Assembly (NCBI GenBank): GCA_021413845.1
Contig: JAIOPP010000127.1
Location: 1-64,000 of the forward strand
Direction: 5' to 3'
DNA: 64,000 nt
DNA from: Planctomycetia bacterium
Lineage (GTDB): Bacteria > Planctomycetota > Planctomycetia > Pirellulales > PNKZ01
The notes beneath the pieces are model-generated. The model saw only the letters and a program-made list of their open reading frames with translations. It was not told the origin of the DNA and ran no database searches. Shown piece by piece: positions 1 to 11,509 of this stretch (its first letter is position 1; every line of letters starts with the position of its first letter). Both the position numbers and the translations under genes were made by a program.

Positions 1-2
1 AG

Positions 3-308
3 ACCACGCTCGTCGTCGTCATGGGGGAATTTGGACGTACGCCGCGCATCAACAAAGACGGTGGCCGCGATCATTATCCGAACGCCGGCTGCGTCCTCAT
101 GGCCGGTGCCGGGATTCGGCGCGGCGTGGTGATCGGCGCGACCGATCGGAACGGAGCCGTCCCTGCCGCACGACCTTACACACCGGGCGACGTTGCGGCG
201 TCGATCTACCACGCGCTGGGAATCGATCCGCACGGAACTTACTTCCCGCGACTCCCGCGACCTACCCCGATCGCAGACGGCCGAGTCATCGACGGCTTAT
301 TCGCCTAA
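3..308 (+). CDS. DUF1501 family protein, C-terminal part (5' end outside window)
   Basis: Only the last ~100 codons are present; the frame is open to the window edge, so the ATG at 21 is internal. The translation shows the typical DUF1501 C-terminus: a Val-rich strand followed by GEFGRTPRIN, GGRDH and an AGAGIRRG stretch. These resemble the metal-binding end of the alkaline phosphatase/sulfatase-like fold to which DUF1501 belongs. In planctomycetes such proteins are exported by Tat and usually sit next to DUF1549/DUF1553 cytochrome-like partners. A second DUF1501 gene follows after 31 nt on the same strand, so the two are probably co-transcribed. Function is unknown for the whole family. Confidence 0.85.
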   Translation, partial: TTLVVVMGEFGRTPRINKDGGRDHYPNAGCVLMAGAGIRRGVVIGATDRNGAVPAARPYTPGDVAASIYHALGIDPHGTYFPRLPRPTPIADGRVIDGLFA

Positions 309-339
309 GCGGGTTAACCAGTTACTTCGGAATGCTCCC

Positions 340-1761
340 ATGTCGGAATCACACGACGCTCACTCCGCTCCGTTCACGATGTTCTCGCGGCGTGCGGCGC
401 TGCGCATCGGCGGCGCCGGCGGGATCTCGCTGGCGGCCTTCGGTTCCGCATCCCGGCCCCTATCGGCTTTCGCAGCACCATCGGGTTCACTCCTTTCCGA
501 ATCCGCCGCTTCGTTCGGCCGCGCGAAGTCGGTGATCTTGTTCTTTCTGCTCGGCGGCCCGTCGCAGCACGATACCTGGGACCCTAAGCCCGACGCTCCG
601 GCCGAAGTGCGCGGCGAGTTTAAGCCTATCGCATCGAGCTTATCCGGTCTGCAGGTCGGCGAGCTCATGCCGCGCACCGCGAAGCTGACCGATCGGCTCG
701 CCGTGATTCGCTCGATGATCACCGGCGACAACAGCCACTCGTCGAGCGGTTATCAGATGCTGACCGGCGTACCTCACGTGCCGCTCGGCGTCGAGAACGC
801 GACGAAGAAAGCGCCGAACATCGCACCGTGCGCCGCCTCGATCGTCAAATCGTTGCGCGCCGAAGGTGGCAAGCTCCCCGCGTCGATCGTATTGCCCGAG
901 CATGTTTGGAACGACGGCAATATCTCCTGGCCCGGCCAAGACGCCGGCTTCCTCGGCTTGAAGCACGATCCATGGCTCATTCCTTGCGATCCTTCCGAAG
1001 CTTCGTTTCAGGTGCCGGCTTTGAGCTTGCCCGGCGAACTGACGCAACCGCGATTCGACGGCCGCCGTGAACTGCTCACCGAGCTCAATCGCCGCTTGGA
1101 TCGTTGGAGTGAGACGGCCGGCAGCGCTCCTTACGATCTCTACGCGCGGCAAGCCGTCGACATGCTCACGTCGTCGGATTCGCGCGGCGCGTTCGACATC
1201 AAAGCCGAGAGCGAGGCGACGCGCGATCGTTACGGCCGGACGCGCTTCGGACAGAGCACGCTCTTGGCCCGGCGACTCGTCGAAGCCGGGGTCTCACTCG
1301 TGCAGGTCAACTGGACGCGCGTGAAAGGCTTGCAAAGCAGCGGCTGGGATACGCACGCGAATCATCACAAGCAAGCGCGCGACATGCTCATGCCGATGAT
1401 GGATCAGACCTACTCGGCGCTGCTGGAAGATCTCGAAGCGCGCGGCTTGCTCGACGAGACGCTCGTCGTGTGGGCCGGCGAGTTCGGACGCTCGCCGCGA
1501 GTCAACGGCGCGGGCGGTCGCGACCATTGGGGCCGCTGCTTCTCGATCGCACTGGCCGGAGCCGGCATTCGTCGCGGCACGGTCTTCGGCGCCTCTAACG
1601 CTCATGGCGGCGAGCCGGCTCGCGATGCCGTCACGCCGGCCGACCTCTGGGCCACGGTTTATCACTGCCTCGGCCATCATCCCGACTCGCTGATGCACGA
1701 TCCCCAGGGTCGTCCGTTGCCGATCAGTCGCGGATCGGTCATCCGTGACGTGCTGATCTAA
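340..1761 (+). CDS. DUF1501 family Tat-exported protein
   Basis: 473 residues, full length for DUF1501. The open frame extends back to 193, but the ATG at 340 is preferred: it lies downstream of the previous stop and gives a Tat-type leader (SRRAALRIGG followed by a hydrophobic stretch to about residue 45). The body has the family hallmarks FFLLGGPSQHDTWDPKP near the start and GEFGRSPRVN, GGRDHWG and AGAGIRRG near the end. The same C-terminal block is in the partial gene upstream, so this is a tandem paralogue pair. The likely location is periplasmic or paryphoplasmic. The family resembles metal-dependent phosphatases/sulfatases in fold, but its substrate is not established. Confidence 0.85.
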   Translation: MSESHDAHSAPFTMFSRRAALRIGGAGGISLAAFGSASRPLSAFAAPSGSLLSESAASFGRAKSVILFFLLGGPSQHDTWDPKPDAPAEVRGEFKPIASSLSGLQVGELMPRTAKLTDRLAVIRSMITGDNSHSSSGYQMLTGVPHVPLGVENATKKAPNIAPCAASIVKSLRAEGGKLPASIVLPEHVWNDGNISWPGQDAGFLGLKHDPWLIPCDPSEASFQVPALSLPGELTQPRFDGRRELLTELNRRLDRWSETAGSAPYDLYARQAVDMLTSSDSRGAFDIKAESEATRDRYGRTRFGQSTLLARRLVEAGVSLVQVNWTRVKGLQSSGWDTHANHHKQARDMLMPMMDQTYSALLEDLEARGLLDETLVVWAGEFGRSPRVNGAGGRDHWGRCFSIALAGAGIRRGTVFGASNAHGGEPARDAVTPADLWATVYHCLGHHPDSLMHDPQGRPLPISRGSVIRDVLI

Positions 1762-1914
1762 CTCTTTCTCGCTGCCGAGCGTTGGGTTACTGATTGATTG
1801 CTGCCGAAGAAACGCAGACACTCGGTACACAGCTCATCGCGCCGGAAAATTGCATCGAGACTCCCCTAAACAGATCGGCTGACAGATCGATAGCGTATTC
1901 GGAACTCTTCGCCA

Positions 1915-3996
1915 TCAGAAGCACGAGGCGAAGATCGCATGGGTGATATTCTTGTGGCGGGGTTGCTTCCGATCGAGCTTCTCTTGCTCCAGGGATTTCT
2001 TGATCGCTTCGTTGAAGTTCTTTTGAAAGTCTTCCGGATTCAGCGTGGTACCGGTGGCCGCTTGGCGCGAATATTCGCCCCCCTCCCACCGCAGATTGCG
2101 AATCTCGCGCGGGCCCTCCCATGCTTTACCGTCAATTTTGACTTTCCGGCCGTCTTTGACCATCGTGCCGCTGGGAGAAATGCTGAACTCGGTGACCGTC
2201 CGCCAATCGTCAGGTGGCGCCGTGATTTTGGGATCGGTCGCGACGAGGTCGCTGAGTTTCACTGATACGGTCTGCAAGGCTTTGGAGGCGTTTAGATTTC
2301 GGACGACCGTGTAGTCGACAGCAGGCCGGCCGGGCACCATGGCACCCCAGGCGTTGCAATTGAAGGTCAGCACGAGTTGGTTGTCGCTCCGGCAAGTGAC
2401 TTCGAAGTGCAGCGTGGCGCCATCGGGGCCCTGCCACTTGGGATCCTTCAGCTTGCGGGTCGTGGCATTCCACAGCGGCGGATGTCCCCAGTTCAAGAGA
2501 TACCAGTCGTGCCAACCGCGCGCGCCGTCGTCAATCAGCCGATCGGGCTTGTCCGTGGCCTTCACGCTGGCCGAGCGCAGTTGCGCGGGCCCCGCTGAGA
2601 CGACGCGCGAGCTGATGGCAAACGTGGCGCTGGATTCCTGCCCCGCCGGCCGCGGACTCGTCCGATAGGCTGCCGGTGTTTCATAGACGACGTTCGCAAA
2701 GGCGAAGAACGGCTGCTCAAGATTCATCACAGGGCATTCGGCCTGCCATTGCGTGCCGGATTTCACGCACTTCGCATCGCGCCAAAAGCGGGTGAGCGCA
2801 TGTGGATCGAGGGAGTAGTAAATGTCGACGCGCTGTACGGCCTGCGAATCATCCGGTGTGACGATGATTCGAGGCACGCCGGTGGTAGTCTTGAGTTCCA
2901 GCACCAGCTGCGGCGTCTGCGGCATCTTGAATGCTTGCCCCTTCAGGTGCTCTTCAAACCACAGAAGCTCGGTGATGGAGTGCTCATCGGAATGATGGTG
3001 ATTCAGGTGAGGCGAAATGCTGAATCGGACGCGGTCGTCGGGCACATTGCGCCAGTTCCAAGCCATGTTGTCGATATGCGCGTGAAAGTCATTCGTCGGC
3101 GAAAGCCATAGGATCGGACACGTTACCAGCGGGATGTAGGCGTTGTCGGAAATGCAAGCCAGTTCCATCTCCGTGCGCTGGGTTCGGCTTCCGCCGGGCA
3201 CCTTGGCTTCGCTCTCCGTTAAGTCGCCCGAACCTCCGCACGACGGCACGGCGGCTTTGATCCTTTTGTCGATTCCTGCGAGGTTCGTGGTGAGCTTGCC
3301 CCCCATGGAATGCCCGTGCGCTCCGATGCGCGTCGCATCCACTTCCGGCTGCTGTTGCAGGAACGTGATCGCGCGACGCCCCGCGATCAGCACGAGAAAC
3401 CAGTTGCTGTTGCGAGGCGACTCAACGGAATCGAGAGTGTATGCATCGGGAGTCGGAGACCCGGCGAAGTGGTTCGCCTTGTTGCGTTGCGGCGGATGCG
3501 TCGCGTCGAGCTTTCCCCAGTCGGTTTGCGGCCCGCTCCAAGTCTCTCGGCCAAGACTCATCTTGTTGCCGCCCCAATTGATGGAGATAGCGGCATAGCC
3601 GCATTTGGCATAGGTCACGACGCTGCTGAGCGAAGCCGACTGTCCGCCGCCATGCATCTCGACGAGTGCCGGAAGTTTCGTTCCGCCTTTCGGAAAAGCG
3701 TAGAACGCCGCGACCCTCGACGAAGCCCCCTTGAAGACTCCCACTTGATATCGAACGATTCGGCAGACGACGCCGTCCTGTTCCCACTCCTTGAGAATCT
3801 CGACATCCAGCGGAGTGGTCCGGTCGAATTCCTCAAAGCCGGCCCAGAGTTCCGTGAGGGTTCGCGGGATCACAGGGGAGCTAGCAAAGCCAAGCGTTGT
3901 CCCAGTGCTCGGAGACTCCGTGCTCGTGTCGGCAGCGTACAGGGTGGCCAACGGAGCCATCAGCAACGCAATGAGTAGCAAGAGGGTGTGTTTCAT
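1915..3996 (-). CDS. secreted alpha/beta hydrolase (acetyl xylan esterase-like) with C-terminal beta-sandwich
   Basis: 693 residues with a clear Sec signal peptide (positively charged start, Leu-rich core, cleavage near residue 21). The hydrolase domain spans about residues 45-370: an HGGG oxyanion motif at 115-118 and the nucleophile elbow GHSMGG at 228-233 with Ser230. The Asp and His of the triad probably lie around residues 300-340 (SPTNDFH and a His-rich stretch). The remaining ~300 residues look like beta-rich carbohydrate-binding or accessory domains. Dienelactone-hydrolase or acetyl xylan esterase-type activity on a polysaccharide ester is inferred from fold and from the neighbouring sulfatases. 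The gene is convergent with the DUF1501 gene, separated by 153 nt. Confidence 0.75.
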   Translation of the reverse strand: MKHTLLLLIALLMAPLATLYAADTSTESPSTGTTLGFASSPVIPRTLTELWAGFEEFDRTTPLDVEILKEWEQDGVVCRIVRYQVGVFKGASSRVAAFYAFPKGGTKLPALVEMHGGGQSASLSSVVTYAKCGYAAISINWGGNKMSLGRETWSGPQTDWGKLDATHPPQRNKANHFAGSPTPDAYTLDSVESPRNSNWFLVLIAGRRAITFLQQQPEVDATRIGAHGHSMGGKLTTNLAGIDKRIKAAVPSCGGSGDLTESEAKVPGGSRTQRTEMELACISDNAYIPLVTCPILWLSPTNDFHAHIDNMAWNWRNVPDDRVRFSISPHLNHHHSDEHSITELLWFEEHLKGQAFKMPQTPQLVLELKTTTGVPRIIVTPDDSQAVQRVDIYYSLDPHALTRFWRDAKCVKSGTQWQAECPVMNLEQPFFAFANVVYETPAAYRTSPRPAGQESSATFAISSRVVSAGPAQLRSASVKATDKPDRLIDDGARGWHDWYLLNWGHPPLWNATTRKLKDPKWQGPDGATLHFEVTCRSDNQLVLTFNCNAWGAMVPGRPAVDYTVVRNLNASKALQTVSVKLSDLVATDPKITAPPDDWRTVTEFSISPSGTMVKDGRKVKIDGKAWEGPREIRNLRWEGGEYSRQAATGTTLNPEDFQKNFNEAIKKSLEQEKLDRKQPRHKNITHAIFASCF

Positions 3997-4242
3997 CAGG
4001 TTATTTATGTCGGAGACAGTTGCAGCAAAGTGCCGATTCGAGTTCGGTTTGACTATTTTATGTTGAGTACATCGGTGGCGTGCTCGAGATTCCGCATCAA
4101 TCCTCGCGTCGATACACCTTCAGCACGTTTCGAATTGCTTCCACAGGCGGGTAACCGTCTGGGACAACCTCACGCTTCGCTCAACCTGTGTCGAATGAGG
4201 TTGCTTCAATGCAGATGCGTTCGTGCGCTGAATCTTGAATAT

Positions 4243-4485
4243 TTAGATCGGCGAAGGCAGCACGTTGTGGGCAAGCACGTTCATGATCGCGGAATGCGAT
4301 TCGGCGACGAGCGCGGGCGAAGCCGGAAGCTGCGTTGCGCCATCGCCGTAGTTCCAGTAGCTGGCACCGATCAGCATGCCGACGGCCGCCATGGCCACGA
4401 GCAACACGCCGTCGCGAGTTCTCCAGCGCCGCGCTTCGATGACCTTCGGTCGTTCTTGGCGCTTTGCTTTGTGCTTATGATTCAT
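4243..4485 (-). CDS. small single-TM hypothetical protein
   Basis: 80-residue open frame beginning MNHKHKAKRQERPK. It has a strongly basic N-terminus of about 25 residues, then one hydrophobic segment (about 28-45, GVLLVAMAAVGMLIGASYW) and a short non-cytoplasmic tail. It lies downstream of the sulfatase gene on the same strand, after a hairpin at 4578-4606, so it may be the last gene of that unit or an independent small gene. No family recognised. The basic leader plus one TM helix argues for a real membrane protein, but the length makes a chance frame possible in this GC-rich DNA. Confidence 0.4.
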   Translation of the reverse strand: MNHKHKAKRQERPKVIEARRWRTRDGVLLVAMAAVGMLIGASYWNYGDGATQLPASPALVAESHSAIMNVLAHNVLPSPI

Positions 4486-4577
4486 TCCGTCGGCCAAGAA
4501 TGCGGGTACAGGTGCAAACTTCGCATCAAGGTCTCGGATCGGCGGGCGAGCGAGAACGACCGCCCGGTCGTCCCGAG

Positions 4578-4606
4578 GCGAGCGTCCCACTCTTGGGGAC
4601 GCTCGC
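4578..4606. terminator. hairpin downstream of sulfatase gene
   Basis: A perfect 11-bp inverted repeat (4578-4588 with 4596-4606) around a 7-nt loop lies 14 nt beyond the sulfatase stop codon. No T-tract follows on either strand, so it may act as a transcript-end stabiliser or weak terminator rather than a canonical intrinsic terminator. Confidence 0.5.
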
Positions 4607-4619
4607 TCGGGACGCTCGT

Positions 4620-6386
<1,767 letters not shown>

Positions 6387-7033
6387 AGATGTTTTCCTTA
6401 GTTGCGAAATCTAGAAGAGCGGATTGAGTTAAGTTGCCGCAAGGGCGAGGAGCGGCGAAGCCTTTTTATAGCTATTAGTATGACTGAGGTCGCGGCGTAC
6501 GACTCTGGAATTCGCGGATGGATTGAGCGGCTGACGGCGAACGGCGTTCGACGTGATTGAAGAGGCTTAACAACGCGCTGGAGCCCGATCTCCTCGGAAG
6601 GAGCGAGCAACCGCGGATTCCGGGATTCTTTAACGCAAACCGCACACCATTCGGTGAATCTGCCTTTGGCAAACAGTCGGCGTGGACGCAGCGATGGATA
6701 CGTCGGTGGATCGCGAGCGACCCATTTTGTCGAGATTGCGGCTGAATTACCTACGGCACGAACCTTGCGCAGCGCGTTGAGCTCGCTGAGACGTTCCGCC
6801 CGTATCTAAGGTCAGCAGCCGAAGAATTTCACAGTCACCACCGAAGCGGTGATCGGTCGAAGCGCGCCGATTCGCACACAGAAGCGTGCAATATCGTTCG
6901 GCGCTGCAAGCGGATTTGCTCTCGCTCCGATTATGCCGCTCCGATATCTAAGCAAACGGCTCACCGGTCGATGCAACTTCGACCCCCAGAGCTCCGGCCC
7001 ATCCCACGCAGTTGCGGAGAACGGGCCGGAGCT
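6387..7033. other. divergent intergenic region with inverted repeat, no convincing gene
   Basis: This is the left part of the ~1 kb between the two divergent sulfatase genes. Short open frames occur on both strands but none has a ribosome binding site plus protein-like composition. At 6990-7000 and 7023-7033 there is a perfect 11-bp inverted repeat (AGCTCCGGCCC and its complement) around 22 nt, next to a truncated gene start at 7156. The rest may be degraded coding DNA and promoter for the 4620-6386 sulfatase. Confidence 0.4.
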
Positions 7034-7156
7034 TAGCGAACTTACCTGCCGATTAGCGGCGGAGTTGAGTTCGAGCTCCGGATTCACGGTCGCGCCGCGC
7101 GAGCCGTAGTTCGCTTCTCCGATCTTCTTCGTGAAACCGACGTTGAGTTTGAGCAT
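7034..7156 (-). pseudogene. truncated 5' end of a small conserved planctomycete gene
   Basis: A perfect AAGGAGA ribosome binding site 6-7 nt upstream introduces an ATG at 7156. The first ~35 codons read MLKLNVGFTKKIGEANYGSR and then a VNPELEL stretch. From memory this N-terminus matches a small hypothetical protein common in planctomycetes, but that was not checked by search. After about residue 35 the protein-like pattern stops and the frame runs into the 11-bp inverted repeat at 6990-7033, staying open without meaning to 6812. The likely reading is a gene broken by insertion of, or deletion up to, a small hairpin repeat. Confidence 0.5.
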
Positions 7157-7405
7157 GGGGATCTCCTTTGAAGTTGAAAATTGCTCGTCATCTGCATCGC
7201 CGGCGTCCTCGTGGTGACTAAGGCGACGCACGTGACGCAGAATCCGAAACCTGGCAGAGTCGTGGTCGGCCGAACGCGTGTCGGTCGGTGGTTACGAGTC
7301 CCAAACGATTGGCCGCGAATTTGAACTGCACGAGCGAAGGCATATCGAACCACCGATGCTATCGGTAGAATCGCGTCTTTCGCCGACGACTGCAGGGAGA
7401 AAACG

Positions 7406-9967
7406 ATGCAACGATTTCCGCGGTGGGAAACGATCATTGGTCGATTGCTCCTCTTGACGACATTGGCGAGTGCCGCCGGCTGTCCGCAGCAATCCGCTGA
7501 CAAGAGCGAAGATGCTCCGGTGCCCCAGGCCGCGGTGGTTGAAGAGCAAGCCACGGGATCGGAGGCATCGGCGACCCCTCGGATCGCCGCTCAGTCGGGC
7601 AGTCCCGGCGCCACAACGGCTCTTCCAGGCAACCAGCTTCCACCGCCCGATCCGAAGTTCGGCGGCGTCATCAATCTGAAAGCAACCGACTCGAAGCCGT
7701 GGTGGCCGCCGCGCGTAGTGCCGCCGAAGGGCGCGCCCAATGTGCTCTTGATTATGACGGACGATTGCGGATTCGGGTCGCCGAGCACGTTCGGCGGTGT
7801 CATCCCCACGCCGGCCCTGGATCGCATCGCAAATAACGGACTTCGTTATACGCAGTTCCATTCCACCTCGCTCTGCTCACCGACTCGTGCGGCCCTGATC
7901 ACCGGGCGCAATCATCACGTGGCAGGATTCGGTGTCGTGGGCGAAGCGGCTACCGGCTTTCCGGGCTACGATTCGGTCATACGCAAGGAGTGCGGCACCG
8001 TCGGCGAAATCCTCAAGCAGAACGGTTACGCGACGTCGTGGTTCGGCAAGGACCATAACACTCCTTTCTATGAAGCGTCGGTGGCAGGGCCGTTCGATCA
8101 ATGGCCCAACGGGATGGGCTTCGATTACTTCTACGGCTTCGTCGGCGGTGACACGAGCCAGTGGACGCCGAACTTGTTCCGCAATACGACGCCGATTTAT
8201 CCGTTTGAGGGAAACCCCGAATGGAACCTGACCACGGCGATGGCCGACGAAGCGATCGAGCACATGAAGGGCCTCCACGAAGTTGCGCCCGACAAGCCGT
8301 TCTTCGTCTATTACGTCCCCGGTGGCGTACATGCTCCGCACCATCCCACGAAAGAATGGGTGAAGAAGATCAGCGATATGCACTTGTTCGACGATGGCTG
8401 GAACAAGTTGCGCGAAACCATTTTCGCGAACCAAAAGAAGCAGGGTATCGTCCCGCAAGACACGAAGCTCTCTGCCTGGCCGAAGGAACTGCCCGAATGG
8501 GATACCCTCGACCTGAGGCAGAAAGAACTCTTCATCAAGCAGGCTAACGTCTTCGCCGCGTACCTCGCTTATACCGACCACGAGATCGGCCGCGTCATTC
8601 AGTCGGTCGAAGATATGGGCGAACTCGACAATACGCTCATCATCTACATCAGCGGCGACAACGGAGCGAGCCCCGAGGGAACGATCAACGGCACTCCCAA
8701 CGAGTTCACCTTCTTCAACGGCGTCACCGTGCCGGTGAACGACCAATACTTGTTCTACGAGCTTTGGGGCTCAGACCAAACTTTTCCGCACTACTCCGCC
8801 GGCTGGGCCTGGGCCTTTGACACCCCGTTCCAATGGTGCAAGCAGGTGGCGTCACACTTCGGCGGTACTCGCCAAGGCATGTGCATGTCGTGGCCGGGGC
8901 ATATCACCGACAAGGGCGGTATCCGCACGCAGTTCCATCATATGATCGACATCGTGCCGACGATCCTCGAAGTGACCGGTATTCCCGTTCCCGACACGAT
9001 CAACGGCATCAAACAGCGACCGATGGACGGCGTGAGCATGGCTTACTCATGGGACAAGGCCAACGCGACCACACCCTCCAAGCGCACGACGCAATACTTC
9101 GAGATGCTCGGCAACCGTGCCATTTATCATGAAGGCTGGGTCGCCTGCACCACTCCGGTCAACACGCCTTGGGATTTGGGCATCATGCCGTCCCCCGACG
9201 TGATCTCCGGCTACAAGTGGGAACTCTACCACGTCGACAAGGACTTCTCGCAGTCAACGGATCTCGCCGCCCAAATGCCCGACAAGCTCAAGGAGCTGCA
9301 GGATCTCTTCTATGTGGAGGCAAAGAAGAACGACGTACTACCGCTCGACAACTCGACGCTCGCGCGGTTCCTTACGCCGCGCCCCAGCCCGACGGCGGGA
9401 CGCACCAGCTTCACCTATACCGGTGAGTTGAGCGGTGTCCCTCCGGCTTGCGCTCCGAGTATTCTCGGACGCTCGTATAACATCGAAGCGGAGATCGAGA
9501 TACCGGAGGGGGGTGCTCAAGGGATGATCGTAACCGAAGGTGGACGCTTCGGCGGATATGGATTGTTCTTGAGTAAAGGGGAACTCGACATCGGCCGCGG
9601 CAAAGTCGTCTTCATCTACAATCTGCTGGGGAAACGCATTGCGTGGGAAGGCCCCAAGCTCGAAGCCGGCAAGCACACGATCGTTTTCGACTTCAAGTAC
9701 GACGGACCGGGATTCGGAAAAGGAGGGACCGGCACGCTCTCGATCGATGGTAAGGAAGCGGCCAAGAAAACGCTGGAGCACACCGTGCCAATCACCTTTC
9801 CCGAAGATGAGACTTTCGACGTCGGAATGGACACGCGCACTCCCGTCGCGCTCATCGAGTACCACTACGACTGCCCATTCAAGTTCACCGGCAAGATCAA
9901 TCGTTTGACATACGCTCTCGGCCCGCACGAATACGTTGCCGCGATCAAGACCGAGACGCCGCAATAG
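7406..9967 (+). CDS. large arylsulfatase, probable lipoprotein
   Basis: 853 residues. The N-terminus has a hydrophobic signal ending LASAAGC, so Cys26 may be lipidated (a weak lipobox). A low-complexity linker then runs to about residue 100. The sulfatase core begins NVLLIMTDDCGFG (Asp119-Asp120), and the formylglycine motif is CSPTR (Cys157), the canonical C-x-P-x-R. The core runs to about residue 640. The last ~190 residues are a beta-rich domain (GRFGGYGLFLS, KHTIVFDFKY, GTLSIDGK) typical of long arylsulfatases. It is divergent from the other sulfatase. Sulfate-ester hydrolysis at the cell surface is the family role; the substrate cannot be read from sequence. A small membrane protein follows immediately. 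Confidence 0.9.
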   Translation: MQRFPRWETIIGRLLLLTTLASAAGCPQQSADKSEDAPVPQAAVVEEQATGSEASATPRIAAQSGSPGATTALPGNQLPPPDPKFGGVINLKATDSKPWWPPRVVPPKGAPNVLLIMTDDCGFGSPSTFGGVIPTPALDRIANNGLRYTQFHSTSLCSPTRAALITGRNHHVAGFGVVGEAATGFPGYDSVIRKECGTVGEILKQNGYATSWFGKDHNTPFYEASVAGPFDQWPNGMGFDYFYGFVGGDTSQWTPNLFRNTTPIYPFEGNPEWNLTTAMADEAIEHMKGLHEVAPDKPFFVYYVPGGVHAPHHPTKEWVKKISDMHLFDDGWNKLRETIFANQKKQGIVPQDTKLSAWPKELPEWDTLDLRQKELFIKQANVFAAYLAYTDHEIGRVIQSVEDMGELDNTLIIYISGDNGASPEGTINGTPNEFTFFNGVTVPVNDQYLFYELWGSDQTFPHYSAGWAWAFDTPFQWCKQVASHFGGTRQGMCMSWPGHITDKGGIRTQFHHMIDIVPTILEVTGIPVPDTINGIKQRPMDGVSMAYSWDKANATTPSKRTTQYFEMLGNRAIYHEGWVACTTPVNTPWDLGIMPSPDVISGYKWELYHVDKDFSQSTDLAAQMPDKLKELQDLFYVEAKKNDVLPLDNSTLARFLTPRPSPTAGRTSFTYTGELSGVPPACAPSILGRSYNIEAEIEIPEGGAQGMIVTEGGRFGGYGLFLSKGELDIGRGKVVFIYNLLGKRIAWEGPKLEAGKHTIVFDFKYDGPGFGKGGTGTLSIDGKEAAKKTLEHTVPITFPEDETFDVGMDTRTPVALIEYHYDCPFKFTGKINRLTYALGPHEYVAAIKTETPQ

Positions 9968-9989
9968 AATGAGCGTATCGGGCAGTAGA

Positions 9990-10352
9990 ATGAACAAGCC
10001 GCTCGCTTTCGCCGCGCTCGCCGAAGCCGCCACCGGCGCAGCGCTCATCGTCGCCCCATCACTCGTCGCGCGACTGCTGCTCGGCACGGAACTCTCCGGC
10101 GTCGCGGATGCCGTGGGCCGCGTGGCCGGTATCAGTCTGTTATCTCTAAGCATTGCGTGCTGGCCGGGCAAAAAGCCGACGCGTGCGGCACTCGGTGGGA
10201 TGGCGACCTACGGCCTGCTGGTTACGTTCTACCTCTTGTATCTCGGCATTCGCGGCGAGTGGGTCGGCCCGCTCCTGTGGCCGGCCGTAGCGTTGCACGC
10301 CGTGCTGACGTTGCTGCTGGCACGAGCTTGGCTCAGTGCAAAAACTGCCTAA
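9990..10352 (+). CDS. small integral membrane protein
   Basis: 120 residues from the ATG at 9990; an alternative in-frame ATG at 9969 lies just after the sulfatase stop. It has four hydrophobic segments: AALAEAATGAALIVAP, VAGISLLSLSIACW, LGGMATYGLLVTFYLLYLG and LLWPAVALHAVLTLLLA. It is probably co-transcribed with the sulfatase, given the gap of about 20 nt. It resembles small DoxX- or DUF4345-like four-helix membrane proteins in layout, but no diagnostic motif is visible. Confidence 0.7.
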   Translation: MNKPLAFAALAEAATGAALIVAPSLVARLLLGTELSGVADAVGRVAGISLLSLSIACWPGKKPTRAALGGMATYGLLVTFYLLYLGIRGEWVGPLLWPAVALHAVLTLLLARAWLSAKTA

Positions 10353-10528
10353 TAAAACAATCATTCGAAGGAGATAAGCGTCGGTCACATCGACCGGCCT
10401 TAACAAGTGTTGCAAATCTGCATCACCACCGTCATGTGCAGTGACGATTATCGCGTCGAAGTCACGACAACGGATGAATCACAGGGAACAAAGCCGACGG
10501 GAATGGCTCGGTCTTACATTCGATCGGT

Positions 10529-11509
10529 TCATTTGGTCTCAACGACCCAAATGTTCCGATAGCGGAGTGGGTTGCCGTGATCCTGCAGGTAAATCGGGCC
10601 GGGGTCGGGGCCGGGCTTGTTGGGAGCGGAGGTGGTCGAACGCTCACCAGGAAGCTCCACGTCGTTATGGATGAGCACTCCGTTGTGCGAGATCGTCACC
10701 CGCGGGTTGGCGACCAGTTTGTCTCCTTCGTACTTCGCCGCGGTGTAGTCGATGTCGAAGGTTTGCCAAGTGAGCGGCGGCAGGCACATGTTCACGTCCG
10801 GCGCCTTCACCGAATACAACCCGCCGCATTCGTTGTTCTCCCCTTTCAGGCCGAACGAATCTAGCATCTGGCATTCGTATCGAGCGCCGACGTAGATCCC
10901 GCTATTGCCGCGTCCCTGGCCCCGATCTTCCGGTTGATACGGCGTACGGAACTCGATATGCACCTTGCAACTGCCGAACTTCCGCTTGCTCGAACAGCCT
11001 TGCATCAGGAGACCGTCGTCGGTCATGCGGCCTTTGTCGAAGGCCTCGGCCGACTTACCGTCGAAGAGGACGATCGCGCCCTCGGGCGGACTTGCGCCGA
11101 GAGTCGGGCTAGTACGCGTGACTTTCTTGAGCTGGGCGATTTCGCTTCCCTCTTCGGAAAGTAACTTGGCGACGCCGTCCTTGATCCTCGCTCCGATTTT
11201 CTCTCCCTTTGCGGCGACCGCTCCTTCTTTCAATTCGCCGCCCAGCTCAATTTTTGTCTCTCCCTTTTTCCAGCCGTCGCCGGGGAGGCCGCCTTGGTAT
11301 TCAACGAGGTGAAACTTTCCCTTGCCGAGTGCGATGACCTGTAGTCCGACTTTGAAAACTCCGTCCTCGGTCTTGCGCGTGCCGACGTATTCTCCTTGAA
11401 ATGGAAAATCGGCATCGGTCATGGTTGGGTCGGTATAGCTCGGACCGGCTGCATGCGCTGTCGCTGCCCAGGCAATGGCCGACAGGAGGAAGGCGAAAGG
11501 CTTCGTCAT
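10529..11509 (-). CDS. secreted DUF1080 (3-keto-disaccharide hydrolase-like) protein
   Basis: 326 residues with a Sec signal peptide cleaved after AHA (about residue 20). An N-terminal module (25-135) contains QGEYVGTRKTEDG and a Lys-rich GDGWKKGETKIELGGE stretch. The C-terminal DUF1080 module (about 140-325) has the usual LFDGKS start, a GRGNSGIYVGARYE core and a closing YLQDHGNPLRYRNIWV. DUF1080 is a jelly-roll fold found in glycoside-handling proteins and abundant in planctomycetes. Extracytoplasmic carbohydrate binding or hydrolysis is inferred. It is convergent with the sulfatase operon. Confidence 0.85.
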   Translation of the reverse strand: MTKPFAFLLSAIAWAATAHAAGPSYTDPTMTDADFPFQGEYVGTRKTEDGVFKVGLQVIALGKGKFHLVEYQGGLPGDGWKKGETKIELGGELKEGAVAAKGEKIGARIKDGVAKLLSEEGSEIAQLKKVTRTSPTLGASPPEGAIVLFDGKSAEAFDKGRMTDDGLLMQGCSSKRKFGSCKVHIEFRTPYQPEDRGQGRGNSGIYVGARYECQMLDSFGLKGENNECGGLYSVKAPDVNMCLPPLTWQTFDIDYTAAKYEGDKLVANPRVTISHNGVLIHNDVELPGERSTTSAPNKPGPDPGPIYLQDHGNPLRYRNIWVVETK

